A stretch of DNA of 7,224 bases from Dehalococcoidia bacterium (GTDB lineage Bacteria > Chloroflexota > Dehalococcoidia > UBA3495). The position numbers were made by a program, and so were the translations under genes. Under the pieces are notes generated by a model. It saw nothing but the letters and a program-made list of their open reading frames with translations. It was not told the DNA's origin and did no database searches. Shown here piece by piece: positions 1-6,622 of the stretch. The stretch covers positions 1-7,224 of the forward strand of contig PCAH01000039.1 in NCBI GenBank assembly GCA_002730485.1. The letters are read 5' to 3'. Within the stretch, counting starts at the first letter, position 1. Each line of letters begins with the position of its first letter.

Positions 1-1
1 A

Positions 2-3000
2 ATTGAGATTACCGCGTGGGGCGTTGGGGATTATCTCAACCCGCCCGAGATTATTGTGGAAGGGAAGTTGCCGATTGCTCCTCAAGGGGCAACGAGTACG
101 ACCCATAGGCCAACCAGTCCTTGGATCCGACTCGGCCGTGCGGTCGTCTACAATCAGACTCAGGCTCAAGCCAATGAGAACAAGATCACGGTGTTTACGC
201 CTTACAGGATTCAGGAGCTGCGCTTGCGTCTGAGCACGCCTCCATCGCAGAACCTCAATGTAGCGGCAACTGGCCTTCTCAACCTCAAGAATACCGACTT
301 TTATGGTTCAACCGATATGACTGCCCGTGCTTCTGGCAGCCGTTACACGCTGGGGTACCCGGTCGATACTCTCGAGCAGATGCCGTGGGCTTGTGACGGG
401 CTCGGGTGTGAGTATCTCTTGGGCGGACACCCAACTGTTCTCATTACAGAGGTTTCAGTCAACGGGGACTCACCATCGATTACGAGCTGGGAGAATAAGA
501 TCTGTAGTTACGAAGGCGGCATCGACCCCTTCGACGACCAGAACTTGGTGTATCGCAAGCTCTTCTATGGTGACAGTGAGGTTTCGTTTGAACGCACCCA
601 CCTCTGCGATGGCGACTGCGAGACAGGGATGAGCAACCAAGGCAGGGACCTCTTGGGGCCCTGTGGTGATGGTGTGTCAAATGGAGATGGCTGTTACACG
701 CCGGTGAACTTCGCGCTTCTCAACTGCAACTATGCCGAGGACGACACCAATGTAGCGGGGGTTGTACTCTCGGGTATCAATATCATCCACGAAACGAGCC
801 GTGGTGCAGTCTTGGAGACTGCGAATGGATGTCGGGTTGAGATTGACCAAGTTCGGACCGAGCCATGTTACGAATGGATCGGGCAGGACCCATCAATCGA
901 CCCGTCTAACGGTGAGCTCAATACCTACTCTGATCTCGAGTTCTTCTCGTTTAAGTCATTTAGTTACGGCCTGACACCAGATGAGCCTGAGGATGGGGAT
1001 GCTCTTGCCGAGGTGAGCTATACGCAGGTGTTTTTCGACGCCGATGAAGATGGAATTCCCAATGATGGTGATGGTTCTGGAAACGCGACCGATAACCCAT
1101 GTGACGCAGGCGCTAGCTGTGAGGCCGCGGACCGCGCCACGGTACTCGAGCTGCTCTTATTGCGAGGCCAGTTTTGTAATCCCGTTGATGTAAATGCATG
1201 CAATTCCGGCACCTACAATGCAGGGATAGAGGATGCGCCGGTTGTAGCGTGTGACCCAACTGATGCGGTGTGTGTTGTCGATACTAGCAATCTTCGTGCG
1301 AGGTACGGTGCGTGTGCTTGTGATGACAACTGCGGTTACTTTTTCAACGATGACCAAGTTGCCACCGACTGTGTCAATGACCAAGATGGTGATGGCGTCA
1401 TCGACCAGGACGACAACTGCCCGACAATTTTCAATGAAAACCAAGAGAACCTCGATGAGGTTCTCTTCAGCGAGTGCGACCTATCAGGTGCGCTCGACTG
1501 TGTGGCCGGGGATCAACTGGGTGATTTTTGCGACTTAGATGATGACAACGATGGGGTCATCGATATGGTCGACAAGTGCCAAAGAGTCCCAAATCCGGAC
1601 CAGATAGACACCGACGGCGATAACTACGGTGACCCGTGCGACATCGATGACGACGATGATGGGTGGTGCGACCAAGAGAGCAGCGATGCAGACGTATCTA
1701 ATCAAGGGGTAGACGCTTGCCTCTTGAATGATGGTGCTTTCGACAACTGCACGCTCGTAGCGAATGCTGACCAAAGCAACTCGGATGCCGCGACAGGAAG
1801 CGGTGATAGCTTTGGCGATGCATGTGATGGTGACATCGATGGTGATGGCGTGTGCGACGGACTCGGAGTGGATTCGGACACATTCAATTGCTCGGTGTTG
1901 ACCGATAGCGAGGGCGAGCAAGCTGTCGATGAATGCCCGTATGATGCAGCCAAGCAAGAGCCTGGAGAATGTGGTTGCGGCTCAGAACCCGGGCAGGAGA
2001 CGGATGGCGACAGCGATGGTGTGATGGCGTGTCTAGACAACTGTCCAGACCACGCAAATGCGCTCCAGGCCAATTTTGACGGGGATGACCAGGGTGATGT
2101 GTGCGATGACGATGATGACAACGATGATATCGTCGAGGTCACCGCGGAAGGACTCGTCGCTGATAACTGTGTGGAATTGTCCAACCCGAGGGCGCCTTGC
2201 GGTGGGGACGATAGCGCAGCCTTTCGTTGCTTAGAGGATACCGATTGTCCAGGGGCTTACGGGACGTGCACCGCCAGTGGCTGCGCGGGGAGCTCGACGC
2301 AGGTTGCATACTGTGTGGCTACCGTTTGTATGACAGCTCCTGAAGGTGGCCAGGAGGTCACCTATCACTTGGAGACAACGAATACCGGACCGCTGATGGT
2401 GCCTGACTGTACTGGGCAGGGTAACCGCTGTGGAGATGATGGCCGTTGTGTGCTGCAGAATGATGTGGACTCGGATGGCTTTGGGGATGCATGCGATCCG
2501 GACGATGACAACGACGGTGTCTGTGATGGCTATGGTGGACCGGTGGTCTCAGTCGTTGATCCTGATGAGCGCCTCAATTGCGAGGTTCGCTCGGTTGCGG
2601 GACAAACTGTAGGCGATAACTGCCCGTTCGTGTGGAACGACCAGTCAGCTGATGCGGATGAAGATGGCACAGGCGATGTCTGTGACCACGACCGCGATGG
2701 CGACATGCTGCCGAACTATATCGACAACTGCCCTGAGGTCGAGAACATGGACCAAGCGAACAACGATGTCGCGATGGAAGCCGAAGGGGCTAAGAAGGGC
2801 GACGTCTGCGATACGGACGATGATAACGATGGTCTCCTCGATGAGCTGACCGGGGGCTCTGTATGTGACACAGGAGGCTCCGGCTGTATCGACAACTGTC
2901 CGCTCAAGGCTAACCCTGATCAGACTGATACTGATGACGACGGCGTGGGAGACAGCTGTGACCTCGATGATGACGGCGACGGTGTAGCAGATTACGAAGA

Positions 3001-3223
3001 CAACTGCCCACTCGACGCCAACGCAGATCAAGCAGATGGCGATGATGACGGTGTTGGGCAGGCCTGTGACGTCTGTCCACTGTTTGCTGAGGATGGTGAT
3101 GGCTGCGCAGATACCGACGGGTGTGCAGAGGTTGGGACGTCGTCGAGCTGCAGTAGCTCGGATGACTTAGCCCTATGTGGTGGTGTTGGCAGTGCGAACT
3201 TGTGCCCAGACGATGATGATTGA
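2..3223 (+). CDS. Secreted TSP3-repeat (calcium-binding) protein, 5' partial
   Basis: The frame is open from base 2 to a TGA at 3221-3223, giving 1073 visible codons. The first possible start inside the window (GTG at 56) is followed by no signal peptide and the open frame continues upstream of it, so the true start lies before the window. Bases 2 to about 1030 encode a Cys- and Asp-rich region that I do not recognise. A lone Asp-rich loop (DADEDGIPND) is at 1037-1066. From about 1379 to 3079 there are around ten D-[NKE]-C units alternating with DxDxDG-type acidic loops, the hallmark of thrombospondin type 3 repeats, which bind Ca2+ in known family members. A motif PGECGCG at 1961-1981, followed by an acidic loop, also recurs in such proteins. 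The protein ends in a short Cys/Ser-rich tail and DDDD, with no hydrophobic C-terminal sorting helix. Role inferred: extracellular, calcium-stabilised stalk or adhesin. The domain assignment is strong; the biological role is unknown. Confidence 0.92.
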   Translation: MEITAWGVGDYLNPPEIIVEGKLPIAPQGATSTTHRPTSPWIRLGRAVVYNQTQAQANENKITVFTPYRIQELRLRLSTPPSQNLNVAATGLLNLKNTDFYGSTDMTARASGSRYTLGYPVDTLEQMPWACDGLGCEYLLGGHPTVLITEVSVNGDSPSITSWENKICSYEGGIDPFDDQNLVYRKLFYGDSEVSFERTHLCDGDCETGMSNQGRDLLGPCGDGVSNGDGCYTPVNFALLNCNYAEDDTNVAGVVLSGINIIHETSRGAVLETANGCRVEIDQVRTEPCYEWIGQDPSIDPSNGELNTYSDLEFFSFKSFSYGLTPDEPEDGDALAEVSYTQVFFDADEDGIPNDGDGSGNATDNPCDAGASCEAADRATVLELLLLRGQFCNPVDVNACNSGTYNAGIEDAPVVACDPTDAVCVVDTSNLRARYGACACDDNCGYFFNDDQVATDCVNDQDGDGVIDQDDNCPTIFNENQENLDEVLFSECDLSGALDCVAGDQLGDFCDLDDDNDGVIDMVDKCQRVPNPDQIDTDGDNYGDPCDIDDDDDGWCDQESSDADVSNQGVDACLLNDGAFDNCTLVANADQSNSDAATGSGDSFGDACDGDIDGDGVCDGLGVDSDTFNCSVLTDSEGEQAVDECPYDAAKQEPGECGCGSEPGQETDGDSDGVMACLDNCPDHANALQANFDGDDQGDVCDDDDDNDDIVEVTAEGLVADNCVELSNPRAPCGGDDSAAFRCLEDTDCPGAYGTCTASGCAGSSTQVAYCVATVCMTAPEGGQEVTYHLETTNTGPLMVPDCTGQGNRCGDDGRCVLQNDVDSDGFGDACDPDDDNDGVCDGYGGPVVSVVDPDERLNCEVRSVAGQTVGDNCPFVWNDQSADADEDGTGDVCDHDRDGDMLPNYIDNCPEVENMDQANNDVAMEAEGAKKGDVCDTDDDNDGLLDELTGGSVCDTGGSGCIDNCPLKANPDQTDTDDDGVGDSCDLDDDGDGVADYEDNCPLDANADQADGDDDGVGQACDVCPLFAEDGDGCADTDGCAEVGTSSSCSSSDDLALCGGVGSANLCPDDDD
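1379..3079 (+). repeat. Thrombospondin type 3 repeat array
   Basis: Degenerate protein-level repeats inside the first gene. Typical units read DQDGDGVIDQDDNCP (starting at 1379), DTDDDGVGDSCDLDDD and DYEDNCPLDANADQ (near the end). Each pairs a calcium-type acidic loop with one or two cysteines. In known TSP3 proteins the array wraps around many Ca2+ ions. Spacing is irregular: the 5' part has long insertions between units, and the last units (about 2880-3079) are compact and closest to consensus. The DNA is rich in GAT/GAC codons, which also creates long but meaningless antisense open frames. Confidence 0.93.
2198..2449 (+). other. Cys-rich insert splitting the TSP3 array
   Basis: Between two TSP3 blocks the protein switches to a segment with many cysteines and few acidic loops. 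It contains CLEDTDCPGAYGTCTASGC and, later, CTGQGNRCGDDGRC. Pairs of the form C-x-x-D-x-D-C-P...G-x-C resemble short disulphide-rich knots often found in secreted deltaproteobacterial proteins. In between is a stretch with beta-strand character around GGQEVTYHLETTNTGP. It is probably a small independently folded module carried in the stalk. I cannot assign a named family. Confidence 0.55.
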
Positions 3224-3312
3224 CGAGGTCGAGCGAGACCTAATGGAACGACGAGATTTACTACGACTAAGGGTTGGCGTGAATGCTGACCAGCCGATGA
3301 TGGAGGCATGTG
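3224..3312 (+). other. Intergenic gap with two weak hairpins
   Basis: This 89-base gap lies between the TSP3 gene and the fibre gene. One inverted repeat pairs 3226-3230 (AGGTC) with 3237-3241 (GACCT) around a 6-base loop, directly after the stop codon. A second possible stem pairs 3272-3278 with 3285-3291 (seven pairs, two of them G-T) around a 6-base loop, just before the ribosome binding site. Neither is followed by a run of T, so I do not call a terminator. No convincing -35/-10 pair was seen. Cotranscription with the upstream gene is plausible but not shown. Confidence 0.35.
3302..3306 (+). promoter_or_regulatory. Ribosome binding site of the fibre gene
   Basis: GGAGG at 3302-3306 lies 6 bases before ATG 3313 but only 3 bases before the in-frame GTG at 3310. 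The spacing favours ATG 3313 as the start. Confidence 0.7.
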
Positions 3313-3393
3313 ATGCGTTGTGAATGGATGAGAAGCATATCAGCAGGAGTAGCTTTGGCTGCAATGCTCTTGGTGTCCAATACAGCCTTGGCG
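3313..3393 (+). other. Signal peptide of the fibre protein
   Basis: Residues 1-27: a short n-region with Arg 2 and Arg 7, a hydrophobic core (AGVALAAMLLV) and a signal peptidase I type end (TALA, then DVDC). The cysteine lies at +4 relative to the cut and there is no lipobox, so this is a secreted protein rather than a lipoprotein. No twin-arginine motif is seen. Confidence 0.88.
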
Positions 3394-6300
3394 GATGTGG
3401 ATTGTTCCTCGAGCTCTGAGCGTCAGTGTACGTTCAGCTTTGATGAATACAACGTCCAGAAGGCACCGAGTGTTTTTAAGTTTCAGGCGCGTATTTCACA
3501 GGCTAAGTTCCCGGTGGGGAGCGCTACTTTCAGCACACTGGTGGTGAAGGTTGAGAAGAACGACGGTGCGGTTCTCTGCCAAGAACAGTTCTCGGACGTG
3601 ATGGTGCGAGACAGTGTCTTAAACCTCGAGGTGGGGCGCATGATGACGTGCGAGCTCGACGAGGTCATCAGAGACAACTCGCAGCTACGCTTCGTGGTCT
3701 GCATTGGGGGCTCAGACAACTGCCTCAAGCCGATTGCGATGGGCTCGGTACCGTATTCGGTGAAGTCGTCTTTTGCCAACCAGGCCTACAAGGCAAACCG
3801 TGCGGATTTGGCCGCGAGCGCCAACTATGCGCATCGGGTGTCTGCTGATGAGAACATCTTTAAGAATCCGAATATTTCGACGGGTTATTTTGATTTTCAA
3901 ACTCCGAAGAGCGCCGTGTTGCAGGATAGTTTGATTTCAGGTGAAGACTTCTCTCCGTACGTCAACGACGGTTTTGTCGAGTGGGCGCAGGTTCTTCCAT
4001 CAGTGGGGCAAGCCGACGGGTATGCGCGTTTGCATCTCTGCTCTAAGAACCTCGTGACTGCTGGCGGTAAGCTAGAGCCACTGAACGAGCTGTATTTGCA
4101 TGCTGTCGACTCACGGTTTTTCGGTAACGTGGCGGTGGATGGAAATGAGGATGTTCAGGGATGGCTAGAGGTCGATAAGAACACCATTGTTCGTGGCGGG
4201 GTGACCATTACCAATCAGCACGACATTGCTAACGACGACGGTTGGGTCGGCGGAGCGGTGATTCACAATGGCCTATTGGTGGATGATGGGGTGACAGCAA
4301 GCTTTGAGGTGGATGGCATCTGGTCGACACTTCGAGGCGGTCTGGTGATCGAAGGCGCGGGCGGTGCGATTGTGGTTCCTGACTCAGAAGGCCACGGTCT
4401 GATTGTTCACGACAGTGCTGCGATTTACCCGAGCGTGGGACAGAGCACTGATGACCCAACACTCTTTGTAGATGGCCGATTCGAGGCTACCGGCACCGGG
4501 GATATCGAAGGAGATACCCGTCTCGGGGCAAATCTCGTGGTCGTCAATGATGCGGCCATCGGTGGAAGTGAGACTGTGGCTGGTAACTTGGCCGTTGGCG
4601 TCAATACCACAGTGGGTGGAAATACGGCTGTGGGTGGAACACTCGACGTGACCGGTAACACGACGCTGGGTGGGACGCTCGATGTTGCAGGAAGAACCGA
4701 CGTGGGTGGTTCGCTGCACGTCAACAATATGATCCAGGCCGGTGGTGGTGGTGACTTCACTGGTAGCGGTTATTTTGGCGCGAACCTAGAGGTGGATGGC
4801 TCATCGACTCTCAATGGGCGCGTGGTAGCAGGCGGCGATGTGGATATCAGTGGTGATACGAGCGTTGGTGGAGGTCTTGCTGTGGGTGGCTCTAACTTGA
4901 CGATTCCTTCAGGAAGCAACGAAGGTGAGAAGATTCAATTCGGCAAGGGGGTCGTCTTTGACGGATCAGTTCAGTTTAACGTGCAGCCCACATTCGCTGA
5001 TAATCCTGAGATTGCGTCTACCCCGGGCCAAGGCTCTATTACCAACGCTAATCAGTTTGCGGGCACGCCGGTGACCGCCGATGTGATTGACTGGCACTCA
5101 GCGGGGATGAGCATTTCCGATGTTTCCGTCTCGTTTGAACGCGTGCTAGAGCTCAATGGGTCAGTTGCTGCTGGTTTGCCGCCTACCGCTTTAGATTGCC
5201 CGGGCCCGCTTAATTATATTGGTGATGGGTATTGTGATTCGGCCGTCAACACCGAAGCATGTAGCTGGGATGGGGGTGACTGTTGTGAAGCTACGTGCGA
5301 GCACGAATCAGACAGCCGCTGTCCGGTCACTGGGTATCCATTCGACTGCAAAGACCCGGTTGCAGGTCAAAACCTTGCTTCAGGGTATCTCCACATCAAC
5401 GGGGGTGTGCACGATAGCTATGTCGGGCCGGTTGCCGCTGACGGCAAGGCGCCCAATGCGAATGTTGACTATGGCGATACAAAACTGCAAGCGCTCTTGA
5501 TTGGCACGAAGAGCAACCATGATGTTCACATTGGCCGCAACGGTGCTGTGGTGGCCGATTTTGGGACAGACGGCATTGGGATGACTGGCAATATGTTGGT
5601 CGATGGTAACCTCGAGGTTACGGGCAACATTAGCTTCGCGGGTGATGTTGGCTTGAGCAACGGAAGCCTCGCTCTCAGTGGTATCAACAGCGGTGGTGGC
5701 AATGTTAGCTTCGGTACAGGAGGTGCGGTGAGCAACGTGACGGTGCATGGTCGCCTTCGTGCGAACGGGCCCATTTATGCTTCTGGTGGTGGTGACGTGA
5801 GTTTGGGTACGACCACCGGTCGAATCATCATTGGTGCCGAAGGTGAAGCGAACATCGGGATCGACTCAAATGAGATGCAGGCTCGTAGCTCGGGTGGTTC
5901 CGCGGCTACTCTCTACTTCAACCACGAGGGTGGCGCTGTTTACATGGGTAACGGCAACGCAAAGCACATTCGGTTCGATACCTATTCCAACGGTTTTAAG
6001 GTGGATGCGCGTAATGGAATTAGTGGTAGGGCCAATCTCTTTCTCAACCCTGATGGTGGGACTGTGTTTGTAGGCCACGCGGGTTCGGCAAATCTCAATG
6101 TCAACGGTGCCGTCACGGCCACAACGGCCAGCATTGGTGCAGGCGGGCTCTATGTGACGAGCGATGGTCGTATTTATCAAGACATGGCTAACAACAACTC
6201 GTACGACGTCTGGATTCAAGGCAGCAATGGCGGCAGCGGTGGTGCGAGAAACCTGGCACTCCTGGGGGTGACAGCGGGTGATTATCTCTGGGTGAACTAT

Positions 6301-6606
6301 TACAGCGAGTACGCCGGCGGTACGTATATCGGGGGCCCGGTTTCGGTTCAGGGTAACCTATCGGTTCAGGGTAACCTAGCTGTAACCGGCACGATTGCCG
6401 GTGTGGGTATCGACCGAACGGGCTGTGCATGGACGGGCTGTATGGACACTGGTGGTAGTAGCTTCACCTGCCCAGCGGCGCGTCCTGTGATGGTTGGCAT
6501 TGACATTGCGGCAGATGATGACCAGAAGCCAGGCGGCTGTACCTACACCAACGCTGAGGACGAAATTCGTCTCTATTGTTGCGCGCTACAGCTGGTGGCC
6601 AATTGA
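3313..6606 (+). CDS. Sec-exported fibre-like protein with hexapeptide shaft and LNR module
   Basis: Complete gene of 1097 codons from ATG 3313 to TGA 6604-6606; an in-frame GTG at 3310 would add one residue. Domains in order: signal peptide 1-27 (cleavage ALA|DV); a Cys-containing beta-rich domain about 31-145 ending in MGSVPYS and an Ala/Asn-rich helical segment (about 150-175), a layout I associate with the N-terminal domain of secreted deltaproteobacterial fibre proteins; a short hexapeptide run 274-303; a long hexapeptide array 385-528; an LNR-type domain 629-682; phage-tail-fibre-like segments about 726-760 and 847-922; a second short hexapeptide run around 1010-1028; and a cap with six cysteines 1038-1090. 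Most of the protein is Gly, Val, Asn and Thr, as expected of an elongated beta-structured fibre. It sits downstream of a secreted TSP3 protein and 16 bases before a lipoprotein gene. Likely role (inference): extracellular or surface fibre, perhaps adhesive. No enzyme motif was seen. Confidence 0.94.
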   Translation: MRCEWMRSISAGVALAAMLLVSNTALADVDCSSSSERQCTFSFDEYNVQKAPSVFKFQARISQAKFPVGSATFSTLVVKVEKNDGAVLCQEQFSDVMVRDSVLNLEVGRMMTCELDEVIRDNSQLRFVVCIGGSDNCLKPIAMGSVPYSVKSSFANQAYKANRADLAASANYAHRVSADENIFKNPNISTGYFDFQTPKSAVLQDSLISGEDFSPYVNDGFVEWAQVLPSVGQADGYARLHLCSKNLVTAGGKLEPLNELYLHAVDSRFFGNVAVDGNEDVQGWLEVDKNTIVRGGVTITNQHDIANDDGWVGGAVIHNGLLVDDGVTASFEVDGIWSTLRGGLVIEGAGGAIVVPDSEGHGLIVHDSAAIYPSVGQSTDDPTLFVDGRFEATGTGDIEGDTRLGANLVVVNDAAIGGSETVAGNLAVGVNTTVGGNTAVGGTLDVTGNTTLGGTLDVAGRTDVGGSLHVNNMIQAGGGGDFTGSGYFGANLEVDGSSTLNGRVVAGGDVDISGDTSVGGGLAVGGSNLTIPSGSNEGEKIQFGKGVVFDGSVQFNVQPTFADNPEIASTPGQGSITNANQFAGTPVTADVIDWHSAGMSISDVSVSFERVLELNGSVAAGLPPTALDCPGPLNYIGDGYCDSAVNTEACSWDGGDCCEATCEHESDSRCPVTGYPFDCKDPVAGQNLASGYLHINGGVHDSYVGPVAADGKAPNANVDYGDTKLQALLIGTKSNHDVHIGRNGAVVADFGTDGIGMTGNMLVDGNLEVTGNISFAGDVGLSNGSLALSGINSGGGNVSFGTGGAVSNVTVHGRLRANGPIYASGGGDVSLGTTTGRIIIGAEGEANIGIDSNEMQARSSGGSAATLYFNHEGGAVYMGNGNAKHIRFDTYSNGFKVDARNGISGRANLFLNPDGGTVFVGHAGSANLNVNGAVTATTASIGAGGLYVTSDGRIYQDMANNNSYDVWIQGSNGGSGGARNLALLGVTAGDYLWVNYYSEYAGGTYIGGPVSVQGNLSVQGNLAVTGTIAGVGIDRTGCAWTGCMDTGGSSFTCPAARPVMVGIDIAADDDQKPGGCTYTNAEDEIRLYCCALQLVAN
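4132..4221 (+). repeat. First short hexapeptide run in the fibre
   Basis: Five consecutive six-residue units with a hydrophobic residue at position 2 and mostly Gly (or Lys/Asn) at position 4, for example AVDGNE, DVQGWL and IVRGGV. The phase is the same x-V-x-G-x-x pattern as the main array at 4465-4896. It probably forms the first turns of the same kind of beta structure. Confidence 0.6.
4465..4896 (+). repeat. 24-unit hexapeptide repeat array (fibre shaft)
   Basis: Residues 385-528 divide without any gap into 24 units of six residues (18 bases each). By my hand count, position 2 is Val in 13 and Ala, Ile, Leu or Phe in the rest; position 4 is Gly in 19 of 24. Typical units are TVGGNT, AVGGTL, DVTGNT and DISGDT. 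A strict period of six with a buried aliphatic residue matches beta-helix or beta-spiral shafts: left-handed beta-helices use an [LIV]-G-x-x-[ST]-x hexad, and phage tail fibres have similar trimeric shafts. Which fold applies cannot be decided by eye. Confidence 0.82.
5197..5358 (+). other. LNR (Lin-12/Notch repeat)-type domain in the fibre
   Basis: Residues 629-682 contain IGDGYCDSAVNTEACSWDGG followed by DCC, the core signature of LNR domains (C-D-x-x-x-N-x-x-x-C-x-W-D-G-G-D-C), which coordinate Ca2+ through Asp/Asn side chains. The downstream part with CEATC and FDCKDP follows the extended form I recall from bacterial and protist LNR proteins. There are eight cysteines: 629, 641, 650, 657, 658, 662, 670 and 679. 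Compared with Notch LNRs, the second and fourth cysteines are absent (position 645 is Val). It is placed between two stretches of fibre repeats. Confidence 0.85.
5488..5649 (+). other. Phage-tail-fibre-like segment plus three hexads
   Basis: Residues 726 to about 760 include LLIGTKSNHDVHIGRNGAV and then DGIGMTGN. This follows the pattern 'L-x-GT-x-S/T-N-x-x-x-x-x-G-x-N-G ... DG-x-G-[IM]-x-G' that is common in bacterial and phage fibre heads. It runs into three hexapeptide units at 5596-5649 (LVDGNL, EVTGNI, SFAGDV). Assignment is by pattern memory only. Confidence 0.55.
5851..6078 (+). other. Two-copy tail-fibre-like repeat (NEMQAR / LYFN / LFLN)
   Basis: NIGIDSNEMQARSSGGS and ATLYFNHEGGAVYMG (residues 847-879) resemble a motif common in tail-fibre proteins, of the form 'IG-x-D-x-NE-[IM]-QAR-x-x ... 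TLYLN-x-x-GG-x-V-x-[IM]-G'. About 42 residues further on, ANLFLNPDGGTVFVG (907-921) repeats the second half: L-[YF]-[FL]-N-x-x-GG-x-V-[YF]-[MV]-G. This indicates an internal duplication in the distal part of the fibre. Confidence 0.6.
6343..6378 (+). repeat. Perfect 18-bp tandem duplication (SVQGNL x2)
   Basis: TCGGTTCAGGGTAACCTA occurs twice back to back, at 6343-6360 and 6361-6378, with no mismatch. Each copy encodes exactly one hexapeptide, SVQGNL, in frame, and is followed by the diverged unit AVTGTI. Other hexads in the gene differ in DNA sequence, so this copy looks recent. Confidence 0.93.
6424..6603 (+). other. Cys-rich C-terminal cap of the fibre
   Basis: The last 60 residues have six cysteines (1038, 1043, 1053, 1076, 1089, 1090), an even number compatible with three disulphides. 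The order is C-AWTG-C, then FTCPAARPVMVGIDIA, then GGCTYTN, then LYCCALQLVAN at the end. The 'CP-x-x-x-x-V-x-x-GIDI ... YCC' layout looks like a globular tip or trimerisation cap. I cannot name a family. Confidence 0.5.
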
Positions 6607-6611
6607 GAGAC

Positions 6612-6615
6612 GAGG
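6612..6615 (+). promoter_or_regulatory. Ribosome binding site of the lipoprotein gene
   Basis: GAGG at 6612-6615 lies 7 bases before ATG 6623 and 10 bases before the next in-frame ATG 6626. The gap to the previous stop codon is 16 bases, so the two genes are probably cotranscribed. Confidence 0.6.
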
Positions 6616-6622
6616 GGCGGGG

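Noticed and set aside
56..58. GTG as the start of the TSP3 gene
   Set aside because: The frame is open to the window edge, no signal peptide follows the GTG and the preceding in-frame residues read as ordinary protein.
1535..3031. Several long antisense open frames opposite the TSP3 array
   Set aside because: They encode low-complexity Ser/Pro/His or Ile/Val-rich strings that mirror the GAT/GAC repeats of the sense gene; no start signals or domain sense.
3139..3223. C-terminal sorting signal (MYXO-CTERM, PEP-CTERM or similar) on the TSP3 protein
   Set aside because: The end is Ser/Cys/Asp-rich with no hydrophobic helix or basic cluster.
3226..3241. Rho-independent terminator after the TSP3 gene
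   Set aside because: The stem is only five base pairs and no T-run follows.
4384..4760. Two antisense frames of 111 codons opposite the hexapeptide array
   Set aside because: Their sequences simply reflect the 18-base period of the sense strand (repetitive Val/Pro/Thr or Thr/His/Ser) and have no independent support.
4465..4896. CRISPR array or DNA-level satellite
   Set aside because: The 18-base period is a protein-level repeat with much third-base variation and no identical repeats with unique spacers.
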